64,000 nt of DNA from Rachicladosporium sp. CCFEE 5018 (Eukaryota; Ascomycota; Dothideomycetes; Cladosporiales; Cladosporiaceae): positions 1 through 64,000 of the forward strand of contig KZ111181.1 in assembly GCA_002077045.2 (NCBI GenBank), given 5' to 3'. Position 1 is the first letter of the stretch; each line of letters opens with the position of its first letter. Made by a program: the position numbers and the translations under genes. Under the pieces are notes generated by a model, which was not told where the DNA came from, did not search any database, and was given only the letters and a program-made list of their open reading frames with translations. Positions 1 through 12,200 of this stretch are shown piece by piece.

Positions 1-370
1 TTCGGGCGGATTGCTGTCTGTACCGATGCTGCCGACTTCGCACCAGATCTCGGCGAGCTCAAGGGAAATGAGGACGATTGCGGGGCGTAGGTACCTGCTG
101 CTAGGGATTGAACGCCGGGCTCGTGGTGTAGGGCGGGTTTGGAGGTCTCGGTGAAGGGGTCCGTGTTCGTGGGCGAGGCATCTTCGTCTTGCTGCTGGTA
201 GTAAGCTTCTGCCTCCTCATCGCCCGGAGAACGAAGTCCCGCAGCACCAGCTGTCGTGATACCAGGTGTGCTGCCGTACTGTTGCTGTGGCAAGCCGTCT
301 CGAGTCGTGGGTCGCTGGCTCGCGCTGCCTGTTCTGCTCGGCCCACCAGCGTACGGCACGACTTGTACGC
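1..370. repeat. Inverted copy of 16427-16796 (contig-end overlap)
   Basis: Base 1 pairs with base 16796 and base 370 with base 16427. The translated proteins over the shared stretch are identical and the copy ends exactly at the N gap. A coding sequence interrupted at both places becomes continuous if the copies are merged, so this looks like an unmerged contig overlap rather than a biological inverted repeat. Confidence 0.9.
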
Positions 371-1922
371 CGCTGACATATGTGACCCGTCCTTCCTTCA
401 GACTGCTCGCCAAGTTAAGGCTCTCCTCGTTCCTCCGCCCAAGCTCTTCCCACGCCCGGCGAGCCTCCTCTTTGCTGATCATCAGCTCTCGTCTCATCTC
501 AGCGACCTCTCGTCTTGCATTCTCGGCAGCAATATCACTATCGCCTCGCATCTTCGTCGCCTTCTGCCGCTCGGATCGCTCGAGCTGAAGTTGTGCCTCG
601 AGCCCTGCTCTCACCTCAGCGGCCCTTTCATTCTCTGCTCTCGTCTCGAAGAACCATCGCTGGAACTTCCTCTCACTACTCGCTCGTAGTCGTTGAAGCT
701 CAACGACAGCGTGGAAGAGATTGGCGCCCGCTGCTGACAAGTCGGTGATCTGCCGTGACATCGCCGAGGCTGATGGGACTGATCGCTGGATCTCCTCTGC
801 GTCCGTTTCCAGCTTCCGCAGCCAGTATGAAGTTAGTCCCTCCCAGTGCGAGGAAAGCTGCTCCCATCTTTCGAACGCGTGCGGGAAAGATGAGTTTCGA
901 GGCTGTTGTGACGTTTCAGCAGCAGGCGCCGCTTGTGCCTGACTCGAAGACGATGCCGCACCACCCTGCTGCTGCTGTGACGACGAAGCGATCGGCTGTC
1001 TCGGCGCGGCAGCCGCACTCTGTGTCCTCGGTCTCGCGGATGAAGCCGCCTGCACCGGCCTCGGCTGGTCTTGGGACACACTAGCGCTCGCCGCCCGCCG
1101 ACTCGGACCCGCAGACACATACCCCGAGTCTCCTGTCGTAGTAGCCATACGCCCAGTAGGAATCCCATAGACATCCCCACTAGGCACCTGACCGCTCCCA
1201 CTCAGCCGACTACCAGCTTGCTCCTCAGTCTGCCGTGCCCGGCGATCTCCACTTCTCCGTCTCTCCTCCATCCTGCCCTTCTCTTCAAGTCTTCGCTTCT
1301 CTTCGATCTGCCTTGCCTCCTCCCTGGCCTCACCCTGCCGTCTAGCTTCCCGCTCTTGCCGCTCTCTCATAACATCTCTCGGCGTCTTCAATCCAGTAGG
1401 TGTACCAGTCGGTACAGGCACCGGCCCTGCCGTCCGAGCGCCTCCATTAGAAGCTCGTCCACCCCCGAGCTCCGACATCTGGGCTGCTTCCTCCTCCTCG
1501 TCCGCAGTAAAGACTTGAGGTTTGCGCAGGGCTTCCTCAAGAGCGTAGAGGATTGCCGAATGTGTGCGATTTGATATACGAAGTGCAGGATGAGGGGTGA
1601 AGTCGAGTGGTCTGGCTGATGCAGCGCGGCGTTGAGGTGGTGAAGCTGGTCTCGCTTGCCTTCGCTCTGTAGTTGTAGTTGGTCTAGCGGAACTCGATCT
1701 CGGCTGTCGGAGATCCTCTAGCGCAGGGGTACGTCTCGGAGTCTGAGCACTTCCAGACGAAGATGATGGCCGTGATGCTTCTGAGAGCTGGCGACGATAC
1801 CACGCCGAGGCCTGCTCCTGACGCTGGCGAAGTAATGGGGTCGTTAGCACGTCGTGGGACTCGTTTCGGTCGTTAAAGTCGGTCGTGCGTGGGCGCGACA
1901 CGGTGGGTTGTCGCAAGTGGTA
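1..1922 (-). CDS. Conserved fungal coiled-coil protein, N-terminal part (runs off the left edge)
   Basis: An open frame runs on the minus strand from base 1922 to base 1. It encodes a Ser/Arg/Pro-rich start, an SAILYALEEALR segment, a Glu/Arg-rich helix (about 1370-1260), a Gln/Ser low-complexity stretch, and then a well-ordered domain containing HAFERWEQLSSHWEGLTSYW and DLSAAGANLFHAVVELQRLR. A long charged coiled coil follows, ending near YVSGVQVVPY. The style is that of a structural or scaffold protein. I do not recognise a named family. No ATG lies in frame before about 1478, and the segment upstream of it looks coding, so the true start is probably in an upstream exon I could not place. 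The C-terminal half is at 16427-17529 on the plus strand because contig B is inverted relative to this one. Confidence 0.75.
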
Positions 1923-4900
1923 TTAATGATGATGTGTTGAACTGATCGACTGATAGTGCTGTGGAGACAATTCTCCAAGCAATGCAGTACAATGCTGTCA
2001 AGTCTAGCAAGTCCAATGGGTCACCGCGCCGCTGTACGCGGACAACGGAGGGGTGGTGTTGTCGGCTCGTGACCAAGCTTGCAGGCGACGGTGAGGTGCG
2101 GCGGACAAGGGCTGTTGTGACAAGAATGTGTGAGCGGGAGGCAAGCCATTGTGGGACAGAGTGGTAGTGCGAGTAGGAAATCTCACGCGACGCGATTGCC
2201 GGCGTGTAATTAATGAGGTTGGTACTTTGTTAGCCGTGACGTGGATTCGGGAGAGGTTGGTGGTAGGGGTGCTGTGGCTGGTGGCTGGCCTGTCCTGTGC
2301 TTCTGCACACTCACCTTTAGTAACTCTATTCTTGTATTATCGCACATCGGATACCCTTCTAGTCGCTGCTAGCAGTATTCTGGCGCGCGTGGCATGCGTT
2401 GCTAGTAGTGAGGCGTGTTGCGATGCGCTGTCAATGGTTCCGCTTCGAGTGATGAAGTTGGCAGTGCGGTGAGCATTCGCACTCGCCTCAAACTTTGCGC
2501 CAACAAGTGCTGCAATCGAGGTCGAACAAGATCTCCGCTACGGCAGCACGAACGTTGCTCAAGCGTTCGTTTCCGTGCGATGCTCGTTCGTTTTGTCCGT
2601 CCCATAATCCCGCGTACTCGGTCGAGGTGCCACAGTGCTTGACCTGTTCCTGGCACCCGTTGCCGAGACTTTCATGCAGTCACTTTGGTGGTGATGAGAT
2701 GTCTGGCCGTTGCTGTGACCGAGGATCTCATTGTCGATGGAAGCCTCGACCGAAGCATTGCCGTAAGCGAACAGCGTATCGGCCATGTTCAACATATCGA
2801 CCTGTCAGGCATCCCCTCGCATTCGAGTGCCAGTGCCAGCGCACCACACGCACAGCCACACGTTCTCATCTCGGCACATCCGCCGGCCTGCCGAGCGTGG
2901 GAGGGCAGAAGGATGCCGGATCGCGTTTCAGTCATCAACCCCAGCAAATGATGAGAAGCCAGGAGGTGGACCTCCGCTGAGAACAAAATGCAAACAGCTA
3001 CCGAGATGGAAGCTTTCGAAAGATGTAGCATTTCTTCCACCGATCATCCGTGACGGTACGACAATTTCACGTCCAATCAGAAGGCTGAGTAGCTCTCTCG
3101 GGAGAACTGCGCTTCTGGACTTTTGAGACATCGAGCTCGAGATGTCAGCGATGTAAGAGAGTTCGTTCAGATGCTGTACTTCTGAAGCACATCCATTGAG
3201 GGTAGATGGAGCATCACTTGTTGTACAGCAGGCTTTATGCTCATCTTGATGGTGGTGATAGCCAACACAGCTGCTAGCATGACGAGAGTGCGAGCAGAAG
3301 GAAAGTTTTTGTTTTCCTTTTTTCACTATGCATCGCAGACCGTTTCTAATCTCCGTTGTTCTTTGAGTCGCTTGTGCTTCGATCGATTGCGCTGCAGATG
3401 TTCGACTGCTGATGCTACATCATCGAAGAGGAGAGGATGTCTCCCATGCATTCCATGCAGCACCTATGCTGTGTAGGCTTTGTGTCGCTGGCGCTTCTAT
3501 TGATCGCGCCCGATCTGTCTCATGCAGCGCGCCTACTCCAATTGGCTCTCAACATGCTAATGCTCCGATCGACTGCGCCGCAAATGCTGAAACAATGGTT
3601 GTGGTGTCAGCGAGAAGGCCGGGCTCCGTTCGATGTATAGCAGACCGAGCCTGTCGAACCTGCATCTCGAGTCGCCGGTGCTACGATTGTTGGTACCGCA
3701 GATGTTGGACTGTCGGCGCTGTGCCAGCGAGAAGGAGGCCTTCCATGCGCAACGAGCCTCGAACAGCACGCTCGCCCTCTAGAATCCATCTCTGATGAAT
3801 GGCTAGATCGACGGTGAGAGGCCTCTCAGCTCGCAGGTATACCGCTCGTAATACCAGTTCGATGGGTCTCTTGGGTGCGCCGATACCACTATGAATGGCA
3901 ATCGCTGCTGCACATGCGGTGAGAGCAGGATGTCCTCTGTAGGCAATACTCATGAAGTTGAAAGCTCATTGCCTCAACGATGACCCGACTGGCCGGCTGT
4001 AAGGACGGTGAGATGCTCTCAGCTTGTCATGAGACTGTTCACCGTATGATTGAACGGTCTTGTGGTCACGTCAGCAAAGCTGTCACCGGGACCAGGCCAT
4101 TGTCACTCTTCTGTAAGTTTGGAGACACTCTCCACGGCTCGAATCCATTACCAAAGCGTCTGTACACTCAATCGCGGCAACTAACAGTCGATCAGTATAA
4201 TATCGAGAGGGTTGGGTGAGTACGCAGGACCCCACATCACGATGTACTCTCCTCTCAGCTGCGAAGGACTAGGCAGACGCTCGTGGTGTGCATGTCAGTA
4301 GCACGAGGCTCTCCACACCTTGAGAAGAGCGGAGGTTTTGAATCGACGAGGAGACATCGATTCTCGGCGAGACTGCTGATAGCTACGATGACTGTCCGTC
4401 TGACATGAGGAGCCTGTGTTTCTCCTATGAACCAGTGAAATGAAGCTGGACGCATCTTAGTCCTTCCGTTGAGTGCATGGCGATTGAATCTCGGACACCT
4501 TGACGACGTCAACCAATATTCATGTGGCACAACGACAACTACGTGTGCTGTTGCAGAAGGTCGGGAAAACGTCTGACGCTCGTGTATCGCTACCACGACA
4601 GCTGAAGCTCCAGGAATAGGAAAGGGATCGTTATAGATTGTATAGTGACTTGCTGTCGAGAGTGCCGTCAATCATCAGAACACACCAAACAGGCGCGTGA
4701 GCGAGCCAGCAATACCTATTGTCAGCATAATGCACGCGAGAGTCAGTCACAACGTATCGAGATCAGCGAAGAAGATCGCGAGCTCTGACGAGAGAGCTCT
4801 GACGAGGAAGCAAGCGAGCGTTCCGAGAGAGCAACTAATACAGAAGGGACCAAAGCTAATGCTTCTACGTAAGCCGGACCTACGGACGTGATTCGAGTAT

Positions 4901-5176
4901 TCCGCAGTTTGAGTCTGATCTCGCCAAGTCGAAAGCACAATGCCACAGATGCTCGGCCAAGTGCTGTTGTAGATTCCACCTCTGGCTACCGCCGATTACT
5001 ACGGGCCGTAGCAGGGCAGAGATCGCACTGCGATAGAAGCATGACGATAGAAAAAAAAAGCCTTACTGACCTCCGCACACTCGCATGGTGCTGCACATAA
5101 CCCATGCCAACTTTCGTTTCCGACCGGAGAAGTCCCCATGCCTGATCTTGCAACTAATCTGATCGTCTGCGATGAT
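1923..5176. other. Gene-poor stretch, 3.25 kb
   Basis: Only short, overlapping, low-quality open frames occur, with no recognisable domain and no tRNA. The part at about 3370-3770 contains imperfectly repeated phrases (gatcgattgcgctgcagatg / gatcgactgcgccgcaaatg, and cagcgagaagg twice), suggesting old degenerate repeat or duplicated DNA. The missing first exon of the coiled-coil gene may also lie here. Confidence 0.5.
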
Positions 5177-6440
5177 CTACTCGTCCCAAATGACAGCAGA
5201 AAGGCCGTTCTCCTGCCCGTTGCCTCCGGTGCTTGCAACCTGGAGACTCGTAAGAAGTCCACCAAGTCGTCCGGAAGTAGTGTTGCGAGCAATGATCGCC
5301 ACATTACTGCTCGTCTGTCCTCCCACCGCGACAAGCGTTCCAGCCTTGTTGATCTGAAACGTCCTCGGGTACCAGGCATGCGCATTGGTGATCTCGATGA
5401 AAGTCAAGGCGCCGGTCGAAGGGTTAATGCTGTACGTAGCAATGCTATCCTGCTGCGAGCCGAAGGTCTGATCATTTCTGTTGGCGACGTAGACGAAGTT
5501 GCCAGAGACGTGGACTTCGGCTGCCTTCGCGGGGAGTCCGTTCGTCGCTTGAGCACTGTTGGGTGGAGCTTGGCCGGAGGGGTAGGTTGAAAGAGTTTGC
5601 GTCTTAGTCAAAGTCAGGCAGGAGTTGTTCGGGTAGCTGGCTGTCCAGGCTGTGACCGTGTTGCTCAGCTCATTCACAGTGTATAAGCGCAGACCAGTCA
5701 ATGAGCTGGCAGATGGAGCCCACCAAGCGCCATGGCGAGGACCATCGCCTGCATTTGCGGAGGCTGTGGGGCAGGTCGTCAAGTTGCCTGTAGTGGTGTT
5801 GATGCTGAAAATGCGGAGCAGGTCTGCGCCTAGGTCGGGGACAACGAGGTAGTTGCCCATCGGGCCCGTGATGGCGGAGTGCGGGTGAGGAGCATTCTGG
5901 CGGGAACTGACTGGGCCAGATTTGGATTGCGTGAACTTGATCTTTTGGAGGGCAGTGGAGGAGGAGGTGAGGGGGAGCTTGTAAGTGGAGATTGTCGATG
6001 GGTCGCTGTGTTGATATTAGTCAATGTGGCGCCACTGCGAGGATAGCAGACACGTACTACTCCGACAGCACCACGAATCCCTTACCATCACTCCCACCAT
6101 AGAACGAGCCATGTACATCACCTCCAGTCGTCGTAGCTTGCCCGCTCAATGTTGTCGTCCCATCATTGCCGACACTGAAAGTGGTGACCTTTGCGCTGCG
6201 ACCGTTCCCTCCACTCTCATCGGTACACAGCAGCGTCCCTGAAGCCGAGTCCAGACCCAGCCATGAGGGCATGCTTCCACATCCCGAAACTGAGCTCTTG
6301 CTGGTAAGCGTGCCGCTGTTGCCATTGCGCGAGAAGGCAAGCGTGTAGATCTTGCCGGTGTAGTGGCTCGCCAGCAGCGTCTGGCCAAGAACAGACGGTG
6401 CCAGGGCCAGCCCGGCGTATGTGACGTGTGTGAAGTGCAT
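5177..6440 (-). CDS. Secreted seven-bladed beta-propeller lactonase-like protein
   Basis: Two exons, 6440-6058 and 6005-5177, are separated by a 52-bp intron (GTACGT, TGACTAAT branch, ACACAG), giving 403 residues. The chosen ATG gives a hydrophobic N-terminus ending near VLGQTLLA that fits a signal peptide. The body has repeated blade-like segments and the family signature RQNAPHPHSAITGPMGNYLV followed by PDLGADLLRIF, typical of the 6-phosphogluconolactonase-like / carboxymuconate cyclase-like superfamily (lactonase, PF10282 type). Fungal members hydrolyse lactones or cyclise muconates, but the substrate cannot be told from sequence. Other conserved stretches are AAEVHVSGNFVYVANRND and NKAGTLVAVGGQTS. 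No interruption is seen. The neighbours are unrelated, so context does not refine the role. Confidence 0.85.
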
Positions 6441-7398
6441 AATATCAGAGAAACGAACGAAGCGAATGGCGTGGACTGAACAAACACGCCTGATGACAGG
6501 GAAAGCGTGTATACCTACCTGCAGTATGCCCAGGTTTCGAAACAGAAGATCCACGTCTCACAACGCCTTTAGCCTGGTCTGCAAGAGCAATCTGCGGAAG
6601 TGGTGTCGGTGGTTTATTGTAGATGGAGTCCGGGTTGGTCCTGAAACCGGCACGGAGCGCGTGGCCGTTGCGAGAGGCGCCAAGGTGAGGCGCAACGTTG
6701 GTGTAACAGGCCAAGATGGTATGAAAGAGACACCACGCTTGGCCAATCTACGCTGTCTGTGTGTGTATTGCGTTCACTTGAATGTCCGTGAAAGGTGATG
6801 GCATAGTAGACTGCACGTCGCGAGCAGTCGCACATCTTGGTCGCGCTGGTGAGATGAGCTGCCAGTGACCGCAAGACGTCGATGAAGCCTGCGTGCGCAC
6901 TGTGTGTCCATCGAGCAATGAATTGCGCTGGATATAGGTGGCGGCGTTCATGGAGTCAGGAGATGTAGCGGAAGGGGTTCAACGAAGTGCTGTTGCTGTC
7001 CATGAAGGCGCCAAGCCCGGCGGACTTCACCTGTCTCAATATGAAGGTGGGTAGTGTCTGCACGGTGTACACGCCTATCATGCGCTTTAAATGCTCAGCG
7101 GTGACCATAATCACATAGGAGTTTGCCTTGACTAATAATACGGGACGATCACGTTGTGTATCGCTGGTGCAATTGGGTTGAGATCAACGGTCCATTACTT
7201 TGCCGCAGCGGCCACGCTCTACGTAGATCAATACTCGACTCGTCCGCTCTCATGCTCAATGTCTTGCCATGATCTTGCGTTCGTTTCGTCTGCGAGCATA
7301 GTCCCAGAACGGGTCGTAAAGGCTATATGTTGTATGCGTGAACGTGCAATGCCAAGACTTTGGCTTCACTCATGCCCACGGTGGTGCAACACAACCGT
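6441..7398. other. Intergenic, about 960 bp
   Basis: Lies between the 5' end of the lactonase-like gene and the 3' end of the OPT transporter, both on the minus strand. It should hold the lactonase promoter. Only short non-conserved open frames are seen. Confidence 0.5.
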
Positions 7399-10300
7399 CT
7401 AGCACAGGTTCGCCGGGCAGGCGATCTGTGTGCCGTAGGGGTCTGGTCCAGCGATACCTAGCGTTCATTGTTAGTCAATGTAGCTCAGACATGGCTCATC
7501 CTGCGTTGACTTGCCTGCAATCTGGAAAACAGCGTTGAGAACTCCACCGATTCCCTCGCCAGCGATGAGCCCCTATGATGCAAATTAGTGTCTGTAACGT
7601 AGCTGGAAATGCAGGGACGCGCACAGCTGCAATAGCGAAACCGTATATATCGAAGGACTTTGGCGATCTCTTCGCCCAGAAGTAGCTTGGGACAGCGCCC
7701 TGTGAACCTGTCAGTTGCTGCTGCATCGCACAGGGGTTGAAGTAGTCCGCACGATGATCATTGCTAAGCCATAATATGTCTGTACCATCGTGAATGCAAG
7801 CCCAATGCACATGAAGTTCGGGTGGTAGACGCGGTACTTCGCCATTTTGCCCTTGTAACCGTAGTGACGAACGATGGACATGAATCCACCGAAGCAAGCG
7901 AATACGATGGCGAAGATGCCGCTCGTGCGTGGAACTGGGAAGACTGGGTCTGTAACAGCTACCGCTACAGCACGCCAGGCTGCAATGGAAGGTCCGGCGA
8001 AAGGACAGGTCTCAGCCTCCGGATCGATGACACACGGGTATGCCTTGACGAAAAGGATGTACAACGCCGGTGCCAGGAAGACGGCAACGATCGTACCGAG
8101 ACCCTGAGCAATCCATTGCTGGGTAGGAGGAGTGCGAAGGAGGAATCCGACCCGGAAGTCACCCACCAAGTCGGAAGCCTGGTTGGCACCCATGCTGGCG
8201 ATCGAGCCGCCCAAGAGGTTGAGACGCTGTGCCTTTGAGGTAGCCCAATGCTCTCCCTTGGTCGCGCCGCCAAGAACGATCTGAGAAGCTTTCGATGCGG
8301 CAGTCAGAGGAGTGATATCTGTAACACCAGCGCACTGGACTGCTAGGAACGAGAAGAAGAACGCCAGGAAGACGGCAAGAAGCGACATGCCGACGGGCAT
8401 CTCGAATTGTACGCCCATAACGACACAAGTCATGATGATGACGAGGACGAGGAGGGGGAGCCACATCCACCACTTGACTTGCTCATGCGGTAGAGCCGGA
8501 TCCTCGACAAGATCACTCTCATCTTGTACGCCCTGCCTAGAAAGGAAGGCATGCTGCTTGCCCTTACGCTTGCTGTACTGAGTGTTGAGCCATTCGCAGG
8601 ATCCACGCCAGATAGCCTTGGCGATGAAGCCGAACAGCTTATACTGCAGGAACAGCTCAGTGAAGCTGACCACGATCATGAGAAGAACACCAGGCCAGAG
8701 AAGCCAGAAACGTGGTGATGGATGATCCTTGTTGGACGCCGCCGCGCTTAAGGAACCGAAGCTCATGTAACGGTCCCAATCCGGGTCCTTTGGGGCGATC
8801 TGCTTCCCCCAGGCGGCGCCAGTGTGGATGAGCGAGGGTCCGATAATACCCCAAGCCAGGATTGATCCGGCGTAGTAGGACACGGCAGTGTTAATACCAA
8901 CCTAGTCAGACTTGTCAGTCACCGCTCACGACGACAAGGAGAGAGGGTCAAAACTTGCCAGCATGCCGCTTCCAATGAATGCGGGCGTAAATTCTATCAT
9001 CCAGCCCCAGTTCTATAGTAGAGTCAGCATTGCCGCATCCTGTATGGTTCTGAGCAAGTGTCTGGCTTCTGACCTCGATATCAATAGCATAGTTCGTTTT
9101 GCTGTACTTGCTCCAGATGAATATCCACTAAAATGCGTCAGTATACGATCACAAGGAACGACTCTCAGCGTCCGCGTAGTCGCGCCGATGCAGGTTTGCA
9201 GCGCAGACGATATGACCTCAGACGAGCAGGGTTTGCCAGTGAGCAGGCTTGTCTGATCGCCGGGTGGTCTCGCATGACCTTCGAACTCGAGCCATGGAAA
9301 GTCTCCTAGTGAAGCTTACAGTACTACCGAAAAGTCAGTAATGGACGACAACGATGGCAGGAGTAGGATTCGCGCACAAAGGATGCCAGTCCCAAAGTAT
9401 GCCAAGAGCCTGTCTGGGAGTCAACGGAGTGTCCGAGGGAGGTAGGGGGGGGTGGGGGATGAAAATTTTCAAACTCACATATTGTGACACAACGCGCTGA
9501 ATGAACGCCAGACTGAAGGCAATGCCAAGCGCACGCATCTTCAACTTCGCAATAGCCTCACCAGATGCAGCGGCGTGCATGCTTCGGATGGTCATTGCCG
9601 TGGCGGAGGGGGTCGGGAAAATTAGACGAAGTTCGCGGGCGAGGTAAATGATAAAGAACTTCCGGAGTGGACTGCGGACTTTCGATTAGCCTCGCTGCAC
9701 GCGGTACTAGACAGTGCGGGCTAACTAACGTTGCAAACGCAAACCCGAAGTATCCGCCGACGATGGTCAAAGTGATGAGGCGAGGAAAATCCTTCTCCGG
9801 AGTGCTCAGGAGACCCAGAGAGTGCATCGCAGGGATACCAGAAATGAAGACGCTGGATAGACCACCGGCAGCGGTAGCAGCGGTCTGTACAATGTTGTTC
9901 TCACGGGGGCCGAATGATCCGCCAAGGATGGGGAACTTCTCGGGCAATGCGCGACCCAACGCTACAATCAAGTCAGCAACCACACAAGTACGTATTGCCC
10001 CTTCAAAAAGCTTACGCTTGAGCACTGCAAAGCCTATGATAGCCCCGAAAAGCGATGCACCGAAGGTCCAGCCAGTCTTCAAGCCAAGGTAGATGTTGGA
10101 GGCACCGACGAGCGCACCGCAGATGCAGCCGACGACCATGGCGCGAATGGTGATGTCTGATGACGCTCATCTGGCAAATCATCGAAGGGTACGAAGGGAT
10201 CCGTGGTCATGCCGACCATCTCATCGACGTTGACATCGGGCTGTTTCTTCTCATCCAGGGACGAAGTTTTCGAGGTCGCATCACCGAAACCGTGGTGTTC

Positions 10301-10512
10301 GGCTGTGTGATTCCTGTCTGCGTCTGCGATTGTGCGGAGATTGCCATTCAAGTCGTGCGGCGCGAAAGTGTTCTCCTTCTCAGTCAAGGGAGGTACATCT
10401 GGGTTGATGAAGCCCTGTGACGAAATTAGTCCAAGGTCCACATCACAGCGCATATTGTACTTCATACCATTGGGAGGATGGGACGATCGACAACCTCTGT
10501 TACTGTCGCCAT
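7399..10512 (-). CDS. OPT-family oligopeptide/siderophore-type transporter (12 exons, one frame break)
   Basis: Exons by splice signals and family conservation: 10512-10468, 10414-10016, 9961-9730, 9671-9479, 9409-9378, 9323-9320, 9127-9074, 9012-8959, 8901-7753, 7699-7625, 7572-7515, 7457-7399. The product would be about 784 residues, normal for the oligopeptide transporter family, with many membrane segments. Landmarks are DDLPDE before the first helix, SNIYLGLKTGWTFGASLFG, GILWDWH, NWGWMIEFTPAFIGSGML, AWGIIGPSL, YGFAIAAGLIAGEGIGGVLN and a Cys-containing C-terminus. It is expected in the plasma or vacuolar membrane, carrying small peptides or related compounds with protons. Two introns (8902-8958, 7458-7514) use GC donors and one exon is only 4 nt. 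Exon 2 is one base short of the required frame between DDLPDE and ITIRAM (about 10160-10170): a sequence error or a real lesion. Confidence 0.85.
9320..9323 (-). other. Probable 4-nt micro-exon (TACT) of the OPT gene
   Basis: It is bounded by CGGTAG upstream and GTAAGC downstream. Joining exon 9409-9378 (ending phase 2) to TACT and then exon 9127-9074 (phase 0) gives HPFTWIFIW, which fits the family. Skipping it breaks the frame, because the acceptor at 9128 is preceded by an in-frame TAG. Confidence 0.65.
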
Positions 10513-12200
10513 GATTGCAACACACTACCACACTAATGGTACTGGGAAGCAGTGATACGCGCGAGAGGAAAGGCTGAAGTCTTATGAAGGACGATGGCCC
10601 CAGTCACCACCGATGCAACCCTTGCCCGACCATCAGGTGGGTGGTATCTCCAAGGATCCACATGTACCTATCTTGCTCCCAGCCAATGAGAGCATCCCGA
10701 AATACAGCTTTATGTCAGACAACGCTTGTGAACATGCACCGAACAACATGCCTGCCTTCTTCGGTTAGACAAAGTCCCTGCGCTTCGGGCTACGGTACGG
10801 CGCCAAGCCTTATGGCGACAGCAAGCTCATGGCGACATGTCTTGTTCGAGGCCTGCGATGATTGTCCGAAGCTCGATCAGCACACACGCTTGCGCTGTGC
10901 CGCATTCGCAAGAGGATTGCAAGCCTGAGCTGCGGTACAACAGCATGCGGGATGATAGCCCTGGACAGATAACACAGGCAGGATTATCCAGTCACTGGCG
11001 ATCACCACACGCAGCACTGCATGGGTGGGTGACGCTGGCGCGCATGAAATACCTTGGCGCATCTCATTGAAGAAGTTCACCCGTTAGCCAAGACTGAGCT
11101 TGCCCGTTCAAAGGCGATTGCGCCGTGGAGCTTGATCGGACTTCGCGACGCAAATCGCGTGGAGGTGGCAAGGTCTCTTTTTAAGGCTAATCTATCGAAT
11201 CCTGCCAGATAACGTTATGCTGCGCTGGTCGTAAGCTGAGGTATGACATCTGCGCCATGAGCCATGGTAGCATCTTGTCGCAGTCGCAAAAGATGAGGCG
11301 CGATGGCAGAGAGTCGCTTCGCACATCGGCTGCCAAGAATTGCAAAATGTGGTCCCGATAACTCTCCCACGACTCCTGGAGCGGAAGGCCAAATGGTTTC
11401 ACAAGTCATCTCCACGCCACTATTGCCTTGGCAGAAAGCGTAGACCATCGCCTTGGCATGCACCGAGTCGATCTTCGAAGCTCTCCAAGGCGTTGGAAGC
11501 GCTCAGCTGTGGGATGTGAAGGCAGAGCGGGTGTCACTGGGCACCGCGATGGAGTGACGGAACCGATGAATCACCTTCTGCCAGCAGCAAAGTCGAGGTG
11601 AAGTCGAGATCGACTGTCCGTGACGCCCATTCGCAGCCGACCGAGGCCAGAAGGCTATTTCAGACTTTGCGGGGAAGCACGTGCTGGTCACGAGATCAGC
11701 TTGCGGTCGATTCTGTAGCCGAGAGGTGTCGTCGTGATTGTCGAGTCATGCAATCGTACGCAAGAGTACTGTAGGTTCGATTAGTGTGAAGATGTGCGGC
11801 ATCGACGACAACTATCAAGAGCTGTGACGAAGACGGCGCAATGAGATGAACGGCCGATAGAAGATATCACAATGTCAACATCGCTCACCTGTTCTGCTGA
11901 CTAGAATGTATGTGCGCGGAGAAGCGGCTGCATCTGTGCTACTTTTTGTGCATATATACAGTCCCTTGTATTCATGGTCCACGACCACCCAGAACAGACT
12001 TGATAGCTTTTTGCTGCATTCAGATACTTCTTGGATGCTGCAGCGCTACAGTCTTACTCTCGCGCGGGCTTTCCACCACTATAGCATCTCCGAGGCCTAC
12101 CAATGGCGTTTTCCTATGGCGGCCTTTGCTATAGCAGCTTTAAGCACTTGCGAAACATCCAGAGAAGCGGAACAACGAGCACTTGTCTACTCCATCACAC
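10513..12200. other. Intergenic, 1.7 kb
   Basis: Upstream of the OPT gene and downstream of the CCCH gene. A minus-strand frame of 71 codons at 11187-11402 has protein-like composition (WESYRDHILQFLAADV), but I could not extend it or recognise it. Otherwise nothing supportable. Confidence 0.4.
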
